Part shown: piece after piece, positions 53,757 to 63,133 of the stretch | Layout: every line of letters begins with the position of its first letter | How positions within the stretch are numbered: position 1 is the first letter of the stretch | Assembly: GCA_021778415.1 (NCBI GenBank) | Contig: JAJYCL010000006.1 | Location: 36,076 to 100,075, forward strand | DNA from: a bacterium | GTDB lineage: Bacteria > Vulcanimicrobiota > Vulcanimicrobiia > Vulcanimicrobiales > Vulcanimicrobiaceae | Length of the DNA: 64,000 bases | Direction of reading: 5' to 3' | Program-made: the position numbers and the translations under genes | The notes under the pieces: model-generated | Databases searched by the model: none | Told to the model about the DNA's origin: nothing | What the model saw: only the letters and a program-made list of their open reading frames with translations

Positions 53757-55250
53757 CTACACTCCAAATGGATTCATCGGTTTCTCGCCGATATACGTGA
53801 GAACAGATTTCGTTTCGCTATATTGCAGCATCGTTTCCATGCCAAGCTCACGACCGTAGCCGCTCGATTTATATCCCCCGAACGGAACGCCGGGAAAGAC
53901 GGCATACGGAGAATTTAATGCGACGGTTCCCGATCGCAGGGCCCGCATCACGCGATTCGCCCGACCGATGTCACGCGACCACACCGATGCCGATAATCCA
54001 TAATCGGACTCGTTTGCAAACGCAATGGCCTGGGCTTCATCGTCAAACCGCGTAAAAGTAACGACCGGACCGAACACTTCCTCACGTGCGATGCGATGCC
54101 GGGCGTCGGCTTCGATTGCCGTCGGCTGCCAAAACATTCCAGCAGCGTTCACGCCGTCGATGTGAGCTGCCTGACCGCCGAGCAACGTGGTTGCCCCCTC
54201 ATCGACGGCACTCTGACAATACATGGCAATTTTCTCAAATTGTTCGCGCAAGGTAATGGCACCGACGTGCGTTTTGGGATCCATCGGATCGCCAACGCGC
54301 ACATTTTTTGCGCGTTCGACAAATGAGGCGACAAAACGATCGTACACGGGCGCATGGACCAACACGCGCGAACGCGCTTCGCAGGCCTGACCGGCGTTAT
54401 AATAGATGCCATAAATGGCCGCTGCAACTGCGGCGTCGATATCGGCATCGTCAAAGACCAGAGTCGGGGATTTCCCACCGAGTTCGAGCGTAACGCGCTT
54501 AAGCGACTGCGATGCCGTAGCGGCAACGATTCGTCCGGTCGCGGTGCTACCGGTGAAGGCGATTTTATCGACGCCGGGGTGCTCGACGAGCCATTGCCCC
54601 AACTCTCTTCCGGAACCCGTGACAATATTGAGAACACCCTCGGGCAAACCGGCCTCGAGAGCAATTTTCCCTAATTCGATCGCGGTGAGCGGAGTCGACG
54701 GCGCGGGCTTGAGCACGACCGTGCAGCCTGCGGCCAGCGCCGGCGCAATTTTCCACGACGTCAATAAAAGCGGGAAATTCCACGGCACAATCGCTCCCAC
54801 GACGCCGACGGGTTCGCGATACGTTGAGGCAAGCAACGTCGGAATCGGCGGCGCAAGCGTCTGACCGTAATTCTTCGTTGCAGCGCCCGCGTAAAATTCA
54901 AAACAATCGACGATCGCACCCAACTCGCCCTTGGCCGTAGAAATCGCTTTGCCGTTGTCGCGCACTTCGATTGCAATAAGCTCTTCGCTGCGTTTGGCGA
55001 TAAGTTGCGCCATCGTAAAAAGAATCTTCGCTCGACGCGATGGAGCCATCCCGGACCACTTTCCGGCATCGAACGCAGTTCGCGCTGCTCGAACCGCCGC
55101 GTCGAGATCCTCTCGCGATGCCTCGGCGACATGAGCAATGGGCTCACCGGTCGCCGGATTTTCGTCGCTGTAGGTTCGGCCGTCGCTTGCAGGCCTCCAC
55201 GCGCCGCCGATGAGCAGCTGCGTCGTTGCGATATCAGGTGATGTGATCAT
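53757..55250 (-). CDS. Aldehyde dehydrogenase family protein
   Basis: This 497-residue NAD(P)+-dependent ALDH has catalytic Cys in NAGQACEAR, Glu in LELGGKS, cofactor loop FTGSTATG and VPWNFPL near the Asn. ATG at 55250 overlaps the thiolase stop (ATGA). In a block with a thiolase and a PaaH-like dehydrogenase, it could oxidise the semialdehyde formed after aromatic ring cleavage, the BoxD or PaaZ-N role, although it lacks the PaaZ hydratase domain. A general ALDH role is possible. Confidence 0.88.
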   Translation of the reverse strand: MITSPDIATTQLLIGGAWRPASDGRTYSDENPATGEPIAHVAEASREDLDAAVRAARTAFDAGKWSGMAPSRRAKILFTMAQLIAKRSEELIAIEVRDNGKAISTAKGELGAIVDCFEFYAGAATKNYGQTLAPPIPTLLASTYREPVGVVGAIVPWNFPLLLTSWKIAPALAAGCTVVLKPAPSTPLTAIELGKIALEAGLPEGVLNIVTGSGRELGQWLVEHPGVDKIAFTGSTATGRIVAATASQSLKRVTLELGGKSPTLVFDDADIDAAVAAAIYGIYYNAGQACEARSRVLVHAPVYDRFVASFVERAKNVRVGDPMDPKTHVGAITLREQFEKIAMYCQSAVDEGATTLLGGQAAHIDGVNAAGMFWQPTAIEADARHRIAREEVFGPVVTFTRFDDEAQAIAFANESDYGLSASVWSRDIGRANRVMRALRSGTVALNSPYAVFPGVPFGGYKSSGYGRELGMETMLQYSETKSVLTYIGEKPMNPFGV

Positions 55251-56425
55251 AGGGTTGTGCCGAGGTTTTCGAAGACTCCCGCGATTCCTTGCCCGACTCC
55301 AATACACATGGTCGCAAGACCGTAACGACCGCCCCGGCGACGCAGCTCATGGACGAGCGTCGTAACCAGACGCGCTCCGGATGCGCCAAGGGGATGCCCA
55401 AGGGCAATTGCACCGCCGTTCGGGTTGACGCGCTCTTCGGGCAGGCCCAACGCTTGGATCGACGCAAGGGCTTGGGCGGCGAACGCTTCGTTCAGTTCGA
55501 TGAGATCGATGGCATCCAAAGACAACGCTGCCGCACGCAGAGCGCGTTGCGTCGCCGGAACGGGCCCTATCCCCATGACCGAAGGATCCACACCGGCAAC
55601 GCCACTACTCACATACCGTGCTATCGGTTGTACGCCGAGTTCGCGCAGCGTCGCTTCATCGCACAGCAACACCGCCGCTGCACCATCGTTGATGCCGGAC
55701 GAATTGCCGGCGGTGACCGTTCCGTTCGCTTCAAACGCGGGCTTAAGCTTTGCCAGCGATTCAATCGTCGTCGCAGGTCGAGGATGTTCGTCCATCGTGA
55801 CATCATCGATTGCCACGAGTTCGTCGCTAAAGCGACCCTCACGAAGTGCTTCCGCACACTTCCGTTGTGATTCGAATGCAAACCGATCCTGATTGTCTCG
55901 CGTAATTGCATACTGACGAGCAACGTTTTCCGCTGTTGCGCCAAGTGAAATCGTCCATGCATCCGGCATTGCCGGATTGAGCATTCGCCAGCCTAGTGTC
56001 GTATCATAGAGGTGCGCCTGACGATCGAACGGCTTCTCGGATTTCGGCAGCACATAAGGAGCCCGCGTCATCGATTCAACGCCGCCGGCAATAATTGCTC
56101 GCGCTTCACCGCAAGCAATCGCCCGAGCGGCATGAATGATTGCGTCGAGCGACGAGCCGCAGAGCCGATTCACCGTTGTTCCCGGAATGTCGACCGGAAG
56201 CCCGGCAAGCAAAACTGCCATACGCGCAACATTACGATTATCTTCACCGGCTTGATTGGCTGCACCAAAAATCACGTCGTCAAGACGCAACGGATCGAGG
56301 CGGGTTCGAAGAACGAGCGCGCGCACAACTCGCGCAGCCAGATCATCCGGCCGAAAACTCGCAAGCGATCCGCCAAGGCGGCCGATCGGCGTGCGGACCG
56401 CATCAACGAGATAGACCGTCCTCAT
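55247..56425 (-). CDS. Acetyl-CoA acyltransferase (3-oxoadipyl-CoA thiolase type)
   Basis: This 392-residue thiolase has nucleophilic Cys in [21 protein letters not shown], His in [16 protein letters not shown] and second Cys in [27 protein letters not shown] near residue 54 is typical of the PcaF/PaaJ branch, which splits 3-oxoadipyl-CoA into acetyl- and succinyl-CoA. It overlaps both neighbours by 4 nt, forming a coupled PaaH-thiolase-ALDH unit. Confidence 0.9.
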   Translation of the reverse strand: MRTVYLVDAVRTPIGRLGGSLASFRPDDLAARVVRALVLRTRLDPLRLDDVIFGAANQAGEDNRNVARMAVLLAGLPVDIPGTTVNRLCGSSLDAIIHAARAIACGEARAIIAGGVESMTRAPYVLPKSEKPFDRQAHLYDTTLGWRMLNPAMPDAWTISLGATAENVARQYAITRDNQDRFAFESQRKCAEALREGRFSDELVAIDDVTMDEHPRPATTIESLAKLKPAFEANGTVTAGNSSGINDGAAAVLLCDEATLRELGVQPIARYVSSGVAGVDPSVMGIGPVPATQRALRAAALSLDAIDLIELNEAFAAQALASIQALGLPEERVNPNGGAIALGHPLGASGARLVTTLVHELRRRGGRYGLATMCIGVGQGIAGVFENLGTTL

Positions 56426-57981
56426 AACACCGGCTCTCCGAGCGTCATCTCCGAATGCGCTTCACCATCGGGATCGACATCGAGAACCCACAAGGCGCGG
56501 TGCGGCGCAAACTGTGATCCGTATGCATGCGCAAGCCGCTCGAGAATTCGAGCAATGCGCGCTCCGCCGATTTGGCGACCCCAGGCGATCGGTCCGTACG
56601 GATAGTTCGTCCCAAGGAGCATCGCTCGATCGACATCGGCGACCGACGCGACCTCTTCGGCAACGACGCAGACCGCTTCGTTAATGATCGACGCGACGGT
56701 ACGCCCGAGATAGAGTCCCGGGCGATCTTCGACCAGGACGGTATGACGGCCTAATGTTGCAAATGCCTCCCTGGCATGCATCAGCGCGTTCTCGTCAACG
56801 TCATCGGCATCAACGATTTCCACGACATCCTGACGTTCCAAGCCCGAAAGCAAGCCGAAGCCGACGAGTCGATGCGGTGCGCGCAACCGTTCGCGCAAAG
56901 CTGTCACATCCGTCGTGTACGCATCAACAAGTAGCGTGCAGTGTTCCGGCAATGCGCTCTCCAGCATCACGAGCGCCTCCACTCGGTCCGACGCGCCATC
57001 GCCGCAATCGAGAACGATTTCCGTCTCCGGATCAATGTCTTCGATCAGATCGTCATTGAGGATACTCTGCGGCGCAAATCCCTTCTCTTCGAACGCCTGG
57101 GCTAGTTCTTCGGCAACGATATCGAAGCCAAGAATGGCGATTCGCGTATCGGCCGGAAGGCCGGAACCGGTATCGCTCAAGTCCAAGCGTTCGGGCGCTC
57201 CCTCCGAGTAGAGATAGAAACCACGGCCCGATTTGCGACCGAGTGTTTGCGCATCGACCATCTGCTGCTGAAGATCAACGGGGGCTAAACGCGCGGCTCG
57301 CGTTCGCTCGAAGACGGATTGTGTCGTTGCAAGATTTATGTCGATCCCAATGAGATCCATCAACTCAAACGGTCCCATCCGGAATCCGACGCCACGAGCG
57401 ATGGCATCGATTTGAGCAAACGACGCCACGCCCGCTTCATACGCGAGCATTGCTTGAAGATAATAGGGCCGAGCGACACGATTCACCACAAAGCCAGGTG
57501 TATCTGCGCAAACAATAGCCTCTTTGCCAAGTCGCTCGACAAAGGCTAACGCGCGCGCAACCGTCTCATCGCTCGTATGAGTGGCGCGAACGACTTCAAT
57601 AAGTTTCATCGCATGCGGCGGATTAAAAAAATGAAGCCCCACAATACGCGATGGATCGGCAAGCCCCGATGAAATGTCGGCAATCGATAATGACGACGTA
57701 TTACTGGCGACAATCGTCGTCGGTGCTGTCGCCGCCATAAGCTCGGAAAAGACCGACCGCTTGATATCCAAGCGTTCGACAATCGCTTCAATCACAAGCG
57801 TCGCATCGATCTTTCCCGGAAGCGCATCCAAGACCGAGAGTTCGGGATGGAGTTCGAGCAGACGTTCCCGCGCGCCGACATTCGGCTCGACAACGACGAC
57901 CGGCAGGCCACGCGATGCGATCAGTGCGGCAATTCCCGCGCCCATCGTCCCGCCACCAATGACGACAACAGATTCCGACAT
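56422..57981 (-). CDS. 3-hydroxyacyl-CoA dehydrogenase (PaaH-like)
   Basis: This 519-residue NAD+-dependent enzyme has the Rossmann motif [10 protein letters not shown], the SNTSSLSI and [15 protein letters not shown] catalytic segment, and two consecutive 3HCDH C-terminal domains ([18 protein letters not shown] and [18 protein letters not shown]). This two-domain length matches PaaH, which oxidises 3-hydroxyadipyl-CoA, rather than the ~285-residue short form. It is first of a translationally coupled trio. The second half has a degenerate Rossmann-like insert. Confidence 0.9.
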   Translation of the reverse strand: MSESVVVIGGGTMGAGIAALIASRGLPVVVVEPNVGARERLLELHPELSVLDALPGKIDATLVIEAIVERLDIKRSVFSELMAATAPTTIVASNTSSLSIADISSGLADPSRIVGLHFFNPPHAMKLIEVVRATHTSDETVARALAFVERLGKEAIVCADTPGFVVNRVARPYYLQAMLAYEAGVASFAQIDAIARGVGFRMGPFELMDLIGIDINLATTQSVFERTRAARLAPVDLQQQMVDAQTLGRKSGRGFYLYSEGAPERLDLSDTGSGLPADTRIAILGFDIVAEELAQAFEEKGFAPQSILNDDLIEDIDPETEIVLDCGDGASDRVEALVMLESALPEHCTLLVDAYTTDVTALRERLRAPHRLVGFGLLSGLERQDVVEIVDADDVDENALMHAREAFATLGRHTVLVEDRPGLYLGRTVASIINEAVCVVAEEVASVADVDRAMLLGTNYPYGPIAWGRQIGGARIARILERLAHAYGSQFAPHRALWVLDVDPDGEAHSEMTLGEPVL

Positions 57982-58031
57982 AGCGTTCGCGTTTCGACGC
58001 CAGGGGCTCGGAGCCCGGTCGCGTATCGAGG

Positions 58032-58589
58032 ATGCCTATGGAAAAGCCGCAGTGGAAACAACTTGCCTCGCATGTCGTCGTCGATACGCCTCACTTCCGG
58101 CTACGCCGTGACGTTGTCCAACTGCCCAATGGAGTGATAATCGACGACTACCACGTGCGCACATCGCTTGGTTTTTGCATGATTTTTGCCCTTGACGCCG
58201 ATAACAACGTCGTCCTCGTCCGCGAATATCGTTACGGCAATGACTCGTTTTGTCTCGAACTTCCGGCCGGAGCGCGCGACGATGGAGAATCTCCTTTGGC
58301 CTGTGCGCAACGCGAATTTTCAGAAGAAACCGGCTATGAAGCGGGCGAATGGAAAGAGATCGGTGGCTTTTCAGCCGAACCGGTTCGTTCCAATTCCTAT
58401 TGCCACGTCTTCCTTGCTCGCGATGCCAAACATGTACGATCGCAGCGCCTCGATCCCGGCGAATGCATGAGCGTCGAACTCGTTCCATTGCCCCAATTGC
58501 ACGACATGCTGCTTGACGGGCGTATCCAATCAGGGCACGTTATCGCCGGCGCTCATCTCGCCCTCGCCTACCTCCACAAAGCCACATAA
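58032..58589 (+). CDS. Nudix hydrolase (ADP-ribose pyrophosphatase-like)
   Basis: This 185-residue protein has a complete Nudix box at about 80-102 (GARDDGESP, then REFSEETGY). A preceding VREYRYGNDSFCLELPAG segment is typical of ADP-sugar diphosphatases. It lies divergent from the PaaH-like gene, 50 nt away, and is followed by a 15-bp hairpin. Substrate specificity is not resolved. A second ATG at 58038 is also possible. Confidence 0.9.
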   Translation: MPMEKPQWKQLASHVVVDTPHFRLRRDVVQLPNGVIIDDYHVRTSLGFCMIFALDADNNVVLVREYRYGNDSFCLELPAGARDDGESPLACAQREFSEETGYEAGEWKEIGGFSAEPVRSNSYCHVFLARDAKHVRSQRLDPGECMSVELVPLPQLHDMLLDGRIQSGHVIAGAHLALAYLHKAT

Positions 58590-58590
58590 C

Positions 58591-58634
58591 AACGAAGCAT
58601 CGGCATGTTGCAAATAACCTGCCGATGCTTCGTT
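58591..58634. terminator. Hairpin terminator after the Nudix gene
   Basis: AACGAAGCATCGGCA (58591-58605) pairs perfectly with TGCCGATGCTTCGTT (58620-58634), a 15-bp stem with a 14-nt loop, 2 nt after the stop codon. The T-run is weak (CGTTTG). It also lies behind the convergent gene ending at 58664. Confidence 0.8.
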
Positions 58635-58663
58635 TGTATCCGAACGGACTATCCGAACCGAAT

Positions 58664-59428
58664 CTAGGGCAGCTTCGCTCCCATCGAATCACTCGATAAT
58701 TTTAAGTCTATTTGAGTATTTACCGTGCGATAACCGCCGCCGGGAACATTCCCTCGTTCGATTGTTTGCTCAAAAAGGGAAAGCGGGAGCGTCTTATTTT
58801 GGTCGTAAAGTATTTTTCCCGTAACCTGCGTCATACTCGCTTGCGCACCCTTACGGTCTATCTTGCGCGTTTCGTCGATCGACAGAATCCCGTTATCATT
58901 TTTACGAACGGTAAATTCGCTTGACATCGAAAGCGACGGATTTTTGAGCGCAATCTTCCATTGGTTCTTTGCATCAATTTGCGATGGATCGACAAAATTT
59001 TGGCCAAGCACGCGCAACAGTGCGTACTCTTCCGAATTGACTTTATCCGTCGACTTACAAAGGACGGTACCGTTCCCATAAACGGCACAGGTTGCCGGTT
59101 CGGCAGTTCGATGATTGCGAGCATCTTCACGAATGGTGACGACAAGTCCGGTATCTGCGGCTACACCGTTTACCACGACGGTAATCGTCCCATTGTCTTG
59201 CGTACCGCCCTGAAAATCGTTAACGCCACTCGCGTTAGTCCCCGTCCCGCTGGACGAGATTCCTGATGACATCGAGGTGAGATCCGACTGAGATCCGTAC
59301 GTAAATGAATAGACCATTGTTCGAATCGGCTTTTGTGGAGCTGGTTGAGCGGCTGCAGATTGGGCCGGATGAGGGCTCAAAAACGCAAGAACCGCCGCAC
59401 CTAGCAAAATTGTGCGGTGAAATTTCAT
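58664..59428 (-). CDS. Secreted protein of unknown function
   Basis: This 254-residue protein has a signal peptide (MKFHRTILLGAAVLAFLS, cleavage near SAAAQ). The mature part is rich in Ser, Thr and Gly, with IRTMVYSFTYGSQ, TITVVVNGVAAD, a Cys pair (ATCAVY and VLCKS), and a beta-rich C-terminus. I do not recognise a family. A 65-nt gap follows upstream to the yjfB-like gene on the same strand. Confidence 0.65.
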   Translation of the reverse strand: MKFHRTILLGAAVLAFLSPHPAQSAAAQPAPQKPIRTMVYSFTYGSQSDLTSMSSGISSSGTGTNASGVNDFQGGTQDNGTITVVVNGVAADTGLVVTIREDARNHRTAEPATCAVYGNGTVLCKSTDKVNSEEYALLRVLGQNFVDPSQIDAKNQWKIALKNPSLSMSSEFTVRKNDNGILSIDETRKIDRKGAQASMTQVTGKILYDQNKTLPLSLFEQTIERGNVPGGGYRTVNTQIDLKLSSDSMGAKLP

Positions 59429-59493
59429 AGTGTATTCGGGATACGCCGCCCGACGCTAAACATCATTCCGGCGGGCGCACAATTCAACGGGAG

Positions 59494-59652
59494 CTACGCG
59501 AGCGTGTTGACGTTTTGACCTATTCCCAACGACGAGAGCAAAATCTGCGCCTGCCGGGCTTCAAGATTATTGACGCTTCGAACGAGATCGACGTTCACTT
59601 GGCCGGCGGCGTTGCCCGAAGCGAGCGACGACGCAATTGACGAGATGTCCAT
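59494..59652 (-). CDS. YjfB family small protein
   Basis: This 52-residue protein starts MDISSIASSLAS and ends QILLSSLGIGQNVNTLA, matching the short YjfB family, often annotated as a putative motility protein but of unproven function. ATG at 59652 has GGAGGGG 3 nt upstream. No flagellar gene lies in the window. Confidence 0.75.
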   Translation of the reverse strand: MDISSIASSLASGNAAGQVNVDLVRSVNNLEARQAQILLSSLGIGQNVNTLA

Positions 59653-59720
59653 AACCCCTCCGTTGAAACCTTGGCCTTCAGTATGCAGTATGGGAAGCAG
59701 AAAGGCAAGGGCCACCTCTT

Positions 59721-59945
59721 ATGAAGATCTTCGAGCATCCCATCTTCCGGAATCCCGTTTTCACCCACCCCGTCTACGGAACATTTGTTCGACTCACCGC
59801 CGTCATCGCCGTCGCCCTCGTGGCACTGGTTCTGGCGGCGTTTCTCTTAAAAATTGTGCTATTTGCGGCGCTTGTGGCCGCCCTCGCAGCGGCAGGCATC
59901 GCAATCTATCGTCGGTTTTTCGCACCGAAACTACCTCAGGCCTAA
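59721..59945 (+). CDS. Small membrane protein
   Basis: This 74-residue protein has one or two hydrophobic helices at about 24-62 (Ala/Leu/Val-rich), a short His/Pro-containing N-terminus and a basic C-terminus YRRFFAPKLPQA. No family was recognised. It overlaps the 3' end of the convergent alpha/beta hydrolase gene by 15 nt. Confidence 0.55.
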   Translation: MKIFEHPIFRNPVFTHPVYGTFVRLTAVIAVALVALVLAAFLLKIVLFAALVAALAAAGIAIYRRFFAPKLPQA

Positions 59946-60713
59946 AAAGGCCGATAGCAGCTCACTCACCCGCTCCGGCTCTTCCAGCGGAGCGAGGTGG
60001 CCGCTGCGCTCGCACCACTCCACGCTGGCACGCGGAAACGCCGCGGCCATCGCCGACACCTGCTGCGCAGGCACCAACTGATCGCGCCGACCGGCGATGA
60101 GAAGAACCGGCATATCGAGTTCTTCGGCAATATCGAAACTTGCGTCACGCAATGCAAGGCCTCGCTGCATCTGAGCAAGCGCTTGCGGATTGTTTGCCTG
60201 GACGAGCGCTTGGATTCGATTGCGAAGGTTCTGCTGATCCTCCGCAATCGGGTCGCCCAATAGCGGCTCGATCCGAAGCGAACTCATATCTCCGTGTTCT
60301 AATTGGTCTGCGTATTGGCTGCGCTGAACACGACGTTCGGGATCGTCGGCATCAAGTCGACTACAAAGAAGCGCTAAGCGCTCCACCCGTTCGGTAAACA
60401 TTCGGGCAAACGCCATCGCAACATAGCCGCCCATCGAATGACCGACAAAGCCGGCGCGATCGACTCCGATTGCGTCTAACACCCCGGCCACATCCGCTGC
60501 GAGCGATTCCATAAGATACGGACCAGGTGCGAATGCCGACTCGCCCATGCCGCGAAAATCAATGCGTACAACGCGCGCATGCGATGCGAGTGTCGTCATG
60601 TGTGTATCCCACATCGCACGCGACAGTGGATATCCGTGGAGCAACACAAGCGTTGCGCCGCTCCCCAATTCGTCGTACGCGATCTTCACGCCGTCGACAT
60701 GAACTTGCATCAT
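59931..60713 (-). CDS. Alpha/beta hydrolase
   Basis: This ~260-residue alpha/beta-fold hydrolase has the oxyanion HGYPLSRAMWD, nucleophile elbow GHSMGG, acid in AGRRDQLVP and His in SGHLAPLEEPERV. Close to 3-oxoadipate enol-lactonase-like and esterase families; substrate cannot be read from sequence. Several adjacent start codons (60722, 60713, 60710) surround a GAGGA site, and I use 60713. Confidence 0.88.
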   Translation of the reverse strand: MMQVHVDGVKIAYDELGSGATLVLLHGYPLSRAMWDTHMTTLASHARVVRIDFRGMGESAFAPGPYLMESLAADVAGVLDAIGVDRAGFVGHSMGGYVAMAFARMFTERVERLALLCSRLDADDPERRVQRSQYADQLEHGDMSSLRIEPLLGDPIAEDQQNLRNRIQALVQANNPQALAQMQRGLALRDASFDIAEELDMPVLLIAGRRDQLVPAQQVSAMAAAFPRASVEWCERSGHLAPLEEPERVSELLSAFLGLR

Positions 60714-60785
60714 TCCTCGCATTCCTGTATAAGTAATGTAATACCCGGCTGATCGTCAGCCGAGAAAGGATGACTCCAGAGTACA

Positions 60786-61172
60786 ATGGCAGTCAAACGC
60801 ACAAAGAAGGCAGCCGCTCCGGCTGCGAAAGCAGCTCCGAAAAAGCGAGTTGCACGCAAAACAGCGACGCGCAAGAAAACCGCCGCCCGCAAAACCACTC
60901 GCAAGGTGACTCGTAAGAAAGCCACCCGCAAGAAGGCGACGACGCGCAAGAAGGCTACCCGCAAGAAAGCCACAACGCGCAAGAAAGCAACGCGCAAAAA
61001 GGCAACGACGCGCAAAAAGGCTACTCGCAAGAAAGCCACGACGCGCAAGAAAGCCACCCGCAAAAAAGCAACGACGCGCAAGAAAGCGGCTCGCAAGACC
61101 GCTCGTAAACCCGCCGCTCGTCGGAAGACCGCCCGCAAGACCACGCGTCGGAAAAAGGCTGCAGCAGCCTAA
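60786..61172 (+). CDS. Histone H1-like Lys/Arg/Thr/Ala-rich repeat protein
   Basis: The protein has 128 residues, almost entirely K, R, T and A. Residues 44-98 are five near-perfect 11-residue repeats of KKATRKKATTR. Such proteins (H1-like, AlgP/Hc1-type tails) bind DNA and compact the nucleoid. It has its own upstream gap and a strong terminator, so it is a single-gene unit. The long open frame on the opposite strand is a by-product of the repeat. Confidence 0.85.
   Translation: MAVKRTKKAAAPAAKAAPKKRVARKTATRKKTAARKTTRKVTRKKATRKKATTRKKATRKKATTRKKATRKKATTRKKATRKKATTRKKATRKKATTRKKAARKTARKPAARRKTARKTTRRKKAAAA
60915..61079. repeat. Five 33-nt tandem repeats within the histone-like gene
   Basis: A 33-nt unit built from AAGAAAGC/CACGCGCAAG-type codons recurs five times with synonymous changes, encoding 11 residues each. 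The number may vary between strains by slippage. Confidence 0.85.
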
Positions 61173-61197
61173 ATCCGGCGTTTTTTCTTGCTTCTAC

Positions 61198-61231
61198 GCG
61201 GACTGTGCCTTGCGGCACAGTCCGCTTTTTT
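61198..61231 (+). terminator. Intrinsic terminator after the histone-like gene
   Basis: GCGGACTGTGCC (61198-61209), loop TTGC, and GGCACAGTCCGC (61214-61225) form a perfect 12-bp GC-rich stem followed by six T. It is a textbook terminator. It is also just past the 3' end of the convergent MFS gene. Confidence 0.95.
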
Positions 61232-61246
61232 CTGCGTGCATCGCGA

Positions 61247-62491
61247 TCACACCGTGCGCACCACCGGAACGAAAAGAAAGATCCCGGCGATCAATGCAGC
61301 GCTTGCCAGCCCCAAAATACCGAACGCGAGATGCAGGCCGATATGTGCGGCGAGCGCTCCGACAATCAGCGTTCCCAAAGGCACGATCCCAAGCGCGATC
61401 ATCGTGTAGACGGATACGGCTCGGCCTCGCAACTCATCCGGTGCCAAGGTTTGAATGAGCGTATTTGATGCGCCAAGAAATGCGAGCGTGCCGGTGCCTG
61501 CAATCAAGAAACACACGATGGCTCCTTGCAGGTTCGTCGCCAACCCGATGGCTGCAATACCTCCCGTCATCGCCACGCCGGCGCTCACCCACAAGACCGA
61601 ACGGCGTTCGCGCCCTGCGGCATACGCGACGATAAAGGCACCGATCAACCCACCGATTCCAATGGCCGCATACGCCAAGCCCAAGCCGCGCGGACCTGCA
61701 TGTAAGACGTTCACGACGAACGCGGGCGCAAGCGACGAGTACGGTCGAGCCAAAACGGCAGTGACAAAAAACGCGATGAGAATCCAGCGCAAGATCGGAT
61801 GTTCGAGCAAGAACACGAGACCCGCGCGCATGGAGCGCAGGAGCGGCTCCCGCTTGGTTACGCTCGGCGGAGCGGGACGCATGAAGAAAACGACGACGAC
61901 AACGGCAAGCGTTGCCACGGCGTTGATATAGAACGAGACGGAAACACCGATCCATGCAATGAGCAGGCCGGCAAGTGCCGGGCCAATGACTGCCGGCGCA
62001 TTGAATGCTACCGAATTCAAGCCGATGGCGTTACCGATAAACGCCCGATCGACAAGCAGCGGCAACCAACTTTGGCGCGCCGGAGAATCGAATGACTGCG
62101 CCCCCGAATTGAGTGCCGATATTGCAACGAGCGCCGGCAGCACGAGCGCGTGGAGCGACGAGAGCACGGCAAATAGCAGGGCCGCAACCGACATCGCAAT
62201 ATTTGCACAGATCAAAACGAAGCGCCGAGGGGCACGATCAGCGACCACTCCGGCCAATGGCGAGAGTAGCAACACGGCGGCCGCACGAGCTGCGCCGACA
62301 TACCCGAGCTCAACGGCGGCCTGCGCCGGTGAACCTGCAGCCTGAGCGATGACGTAGCCGATGGCCGTGAATTGCATCCACGTCCCGAGGTTGGAGATCA
62401 GCAACCCAATCCATAAAAGGCGGAAATCGTGAAACTTGAGGGCTGAAAAAATCCCGATGTCGCGTTGCGGGATTGCTCGCGTTTCGATCAC
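61247..62491 (-). CDS. MFS transporter (EntS/MFS_3-like exporter)
   Basis: This ~414-residue permease has 12 predicted helices; FHDFRLLWIGLLISNLGTWMQ at the N-terminus and SPLAGVVADRAPRR match the MFS_3 family of siderophore and drug exporters. GTG at 62491 overlaps the stop of the kinase-like gene (GTGA). Substrate unknown; association with TonB receptors is too distant to suggest one. Confidence 0.85.
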   Translation of the reverse strand: MIETRAIPQRDIGIFSALKFHDFRLLWIGLLISNLGTWMQFTAIGYVIAQAAGSPAQAAVELGYVGAARAAAVLLLSPLAGVVADRAPRRFVLICANIAMSVAALLFAVLSSLHALVLPALVAISALNSGAQSFDSPARQSWLPLLVDRAFIGNAIGLNSVAFNAPAVIGPALAGLLIAWIGVSVSFYINAVATLAVVVVVFFMRPAPPSVTKREPLLRSMRAGLVFLLEHPILRWILIAFFVTAVLARPYSSLAPAFVVNVLHAGPRGLGLAYAAIGIGGLIGAFIVAYAAGRERRSVLWVSAGVAMTGGIAAIGLATNLQGAIVCFLIAGTGTLAFLGASNTLIQTLAPDELRGRAVSVYTMIALGIVPLGTLIVGALAAHIGLHLAFGILGLASAALIAGIFLFVPVVRTV

Positions 62492-63090
62492 CGCAGCACG
62501 GCGCACACGATAATCTCGGCCGAGCCCTGCACCCCGAAGAGCGAGGTATTGATCGAGACATCGTAGTGTTCCGGCGCACCCCAGCGCTGGTTATACCACC
62601 GTTGCATATACCCATGACGCGCTTTATCGATGCGCTCGACCTCTCTCGTCGCCCCTTTTACATCGAGGTGTAACGCATCCATAACGCGAGCGATGCGTGA
62701 AGTGCGTTCGGCATGCAAAAAAACGCGTAGTAAGCCGGGCATCGGATGTAAGATTGCCGATGCTCCTCGGCCCACGATCACACAATTCCCATCCGCCGCC
62801 GCGTCGCGAACGGCATCCTGCAATTCCAGCACGCACTCACGATCGAAACTCGGCGTTAAGGCTCCCGGCGCCAACTCCGGCGTCGAAGTCTCCAAAGTCG
62901 CCAGAAATCGTTCAAAGACGCCTCCGCGCACATCCTCGGTGGCTTCGACATCGTCCGGCGCAACAGCTAAGCGTTTGGCAACGACGACCGGCAGTTGCTC
63001 GTCGACAAGGGTATACCCAAGAGCCTGGGCCACGGCGTGTGCGACGGCGACGCCGCCCGAACCGTACTCATTGGAGATCGTTACGACCAT
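62488..63090 (-). CDS. Cytidylate kinase-like family protein
   Basis: This ~200-residue P-loop protein starts MVVTISNEYGSGG, the modified P-loop of cytidylate-kinase-like proteins (PF13189). It has CVIVGRGASAIL and RDAAADGN further on and a C-terminal INTSLFG motif. Substrate not established; many such genes are of unknown role. Its stop overlaps the MFS start. It is divergent from the ABC ATPase at 63134. Confidence 0.85.
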   Translation of the reverse strand: MVVTISNEYGSGGVAVAHAVAQALGYTLVDEQLPVVVAKRLAVAPDDVEATEDVRGGVFERFLATLETSTPELAPGALTPSFDRECVLELQDAVRDAAADGNCVIVGRGASAILHPMPGLLRVFLHAERTSRIARVMDALHLDVKGATREVERIDKARHGYMQRWYNQRWGAPEHYDVSINTSLFGVQGSAEIIVCAVLR

Positions 63091-63133
63091 GAGTCGCAAG
63101 TACGCCATCGTCATGCGGCGAACATGCTACCTT

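Noticed and set aside
60915..61079. 33-nt repeats resembling a short CRISPR array
   Set aside because: Units are contiguous without spacers and encode KKATRKKATTR.
60710..61144. A 144-codon minus-strand open frame opposite the histone-like gene
   Set aside because: It is the antisense of the Lys/Arg repeats (all Val/Leu/Arg/Phe) and has no ribosome site or homology; the plus-strand gene has a matching terminator.
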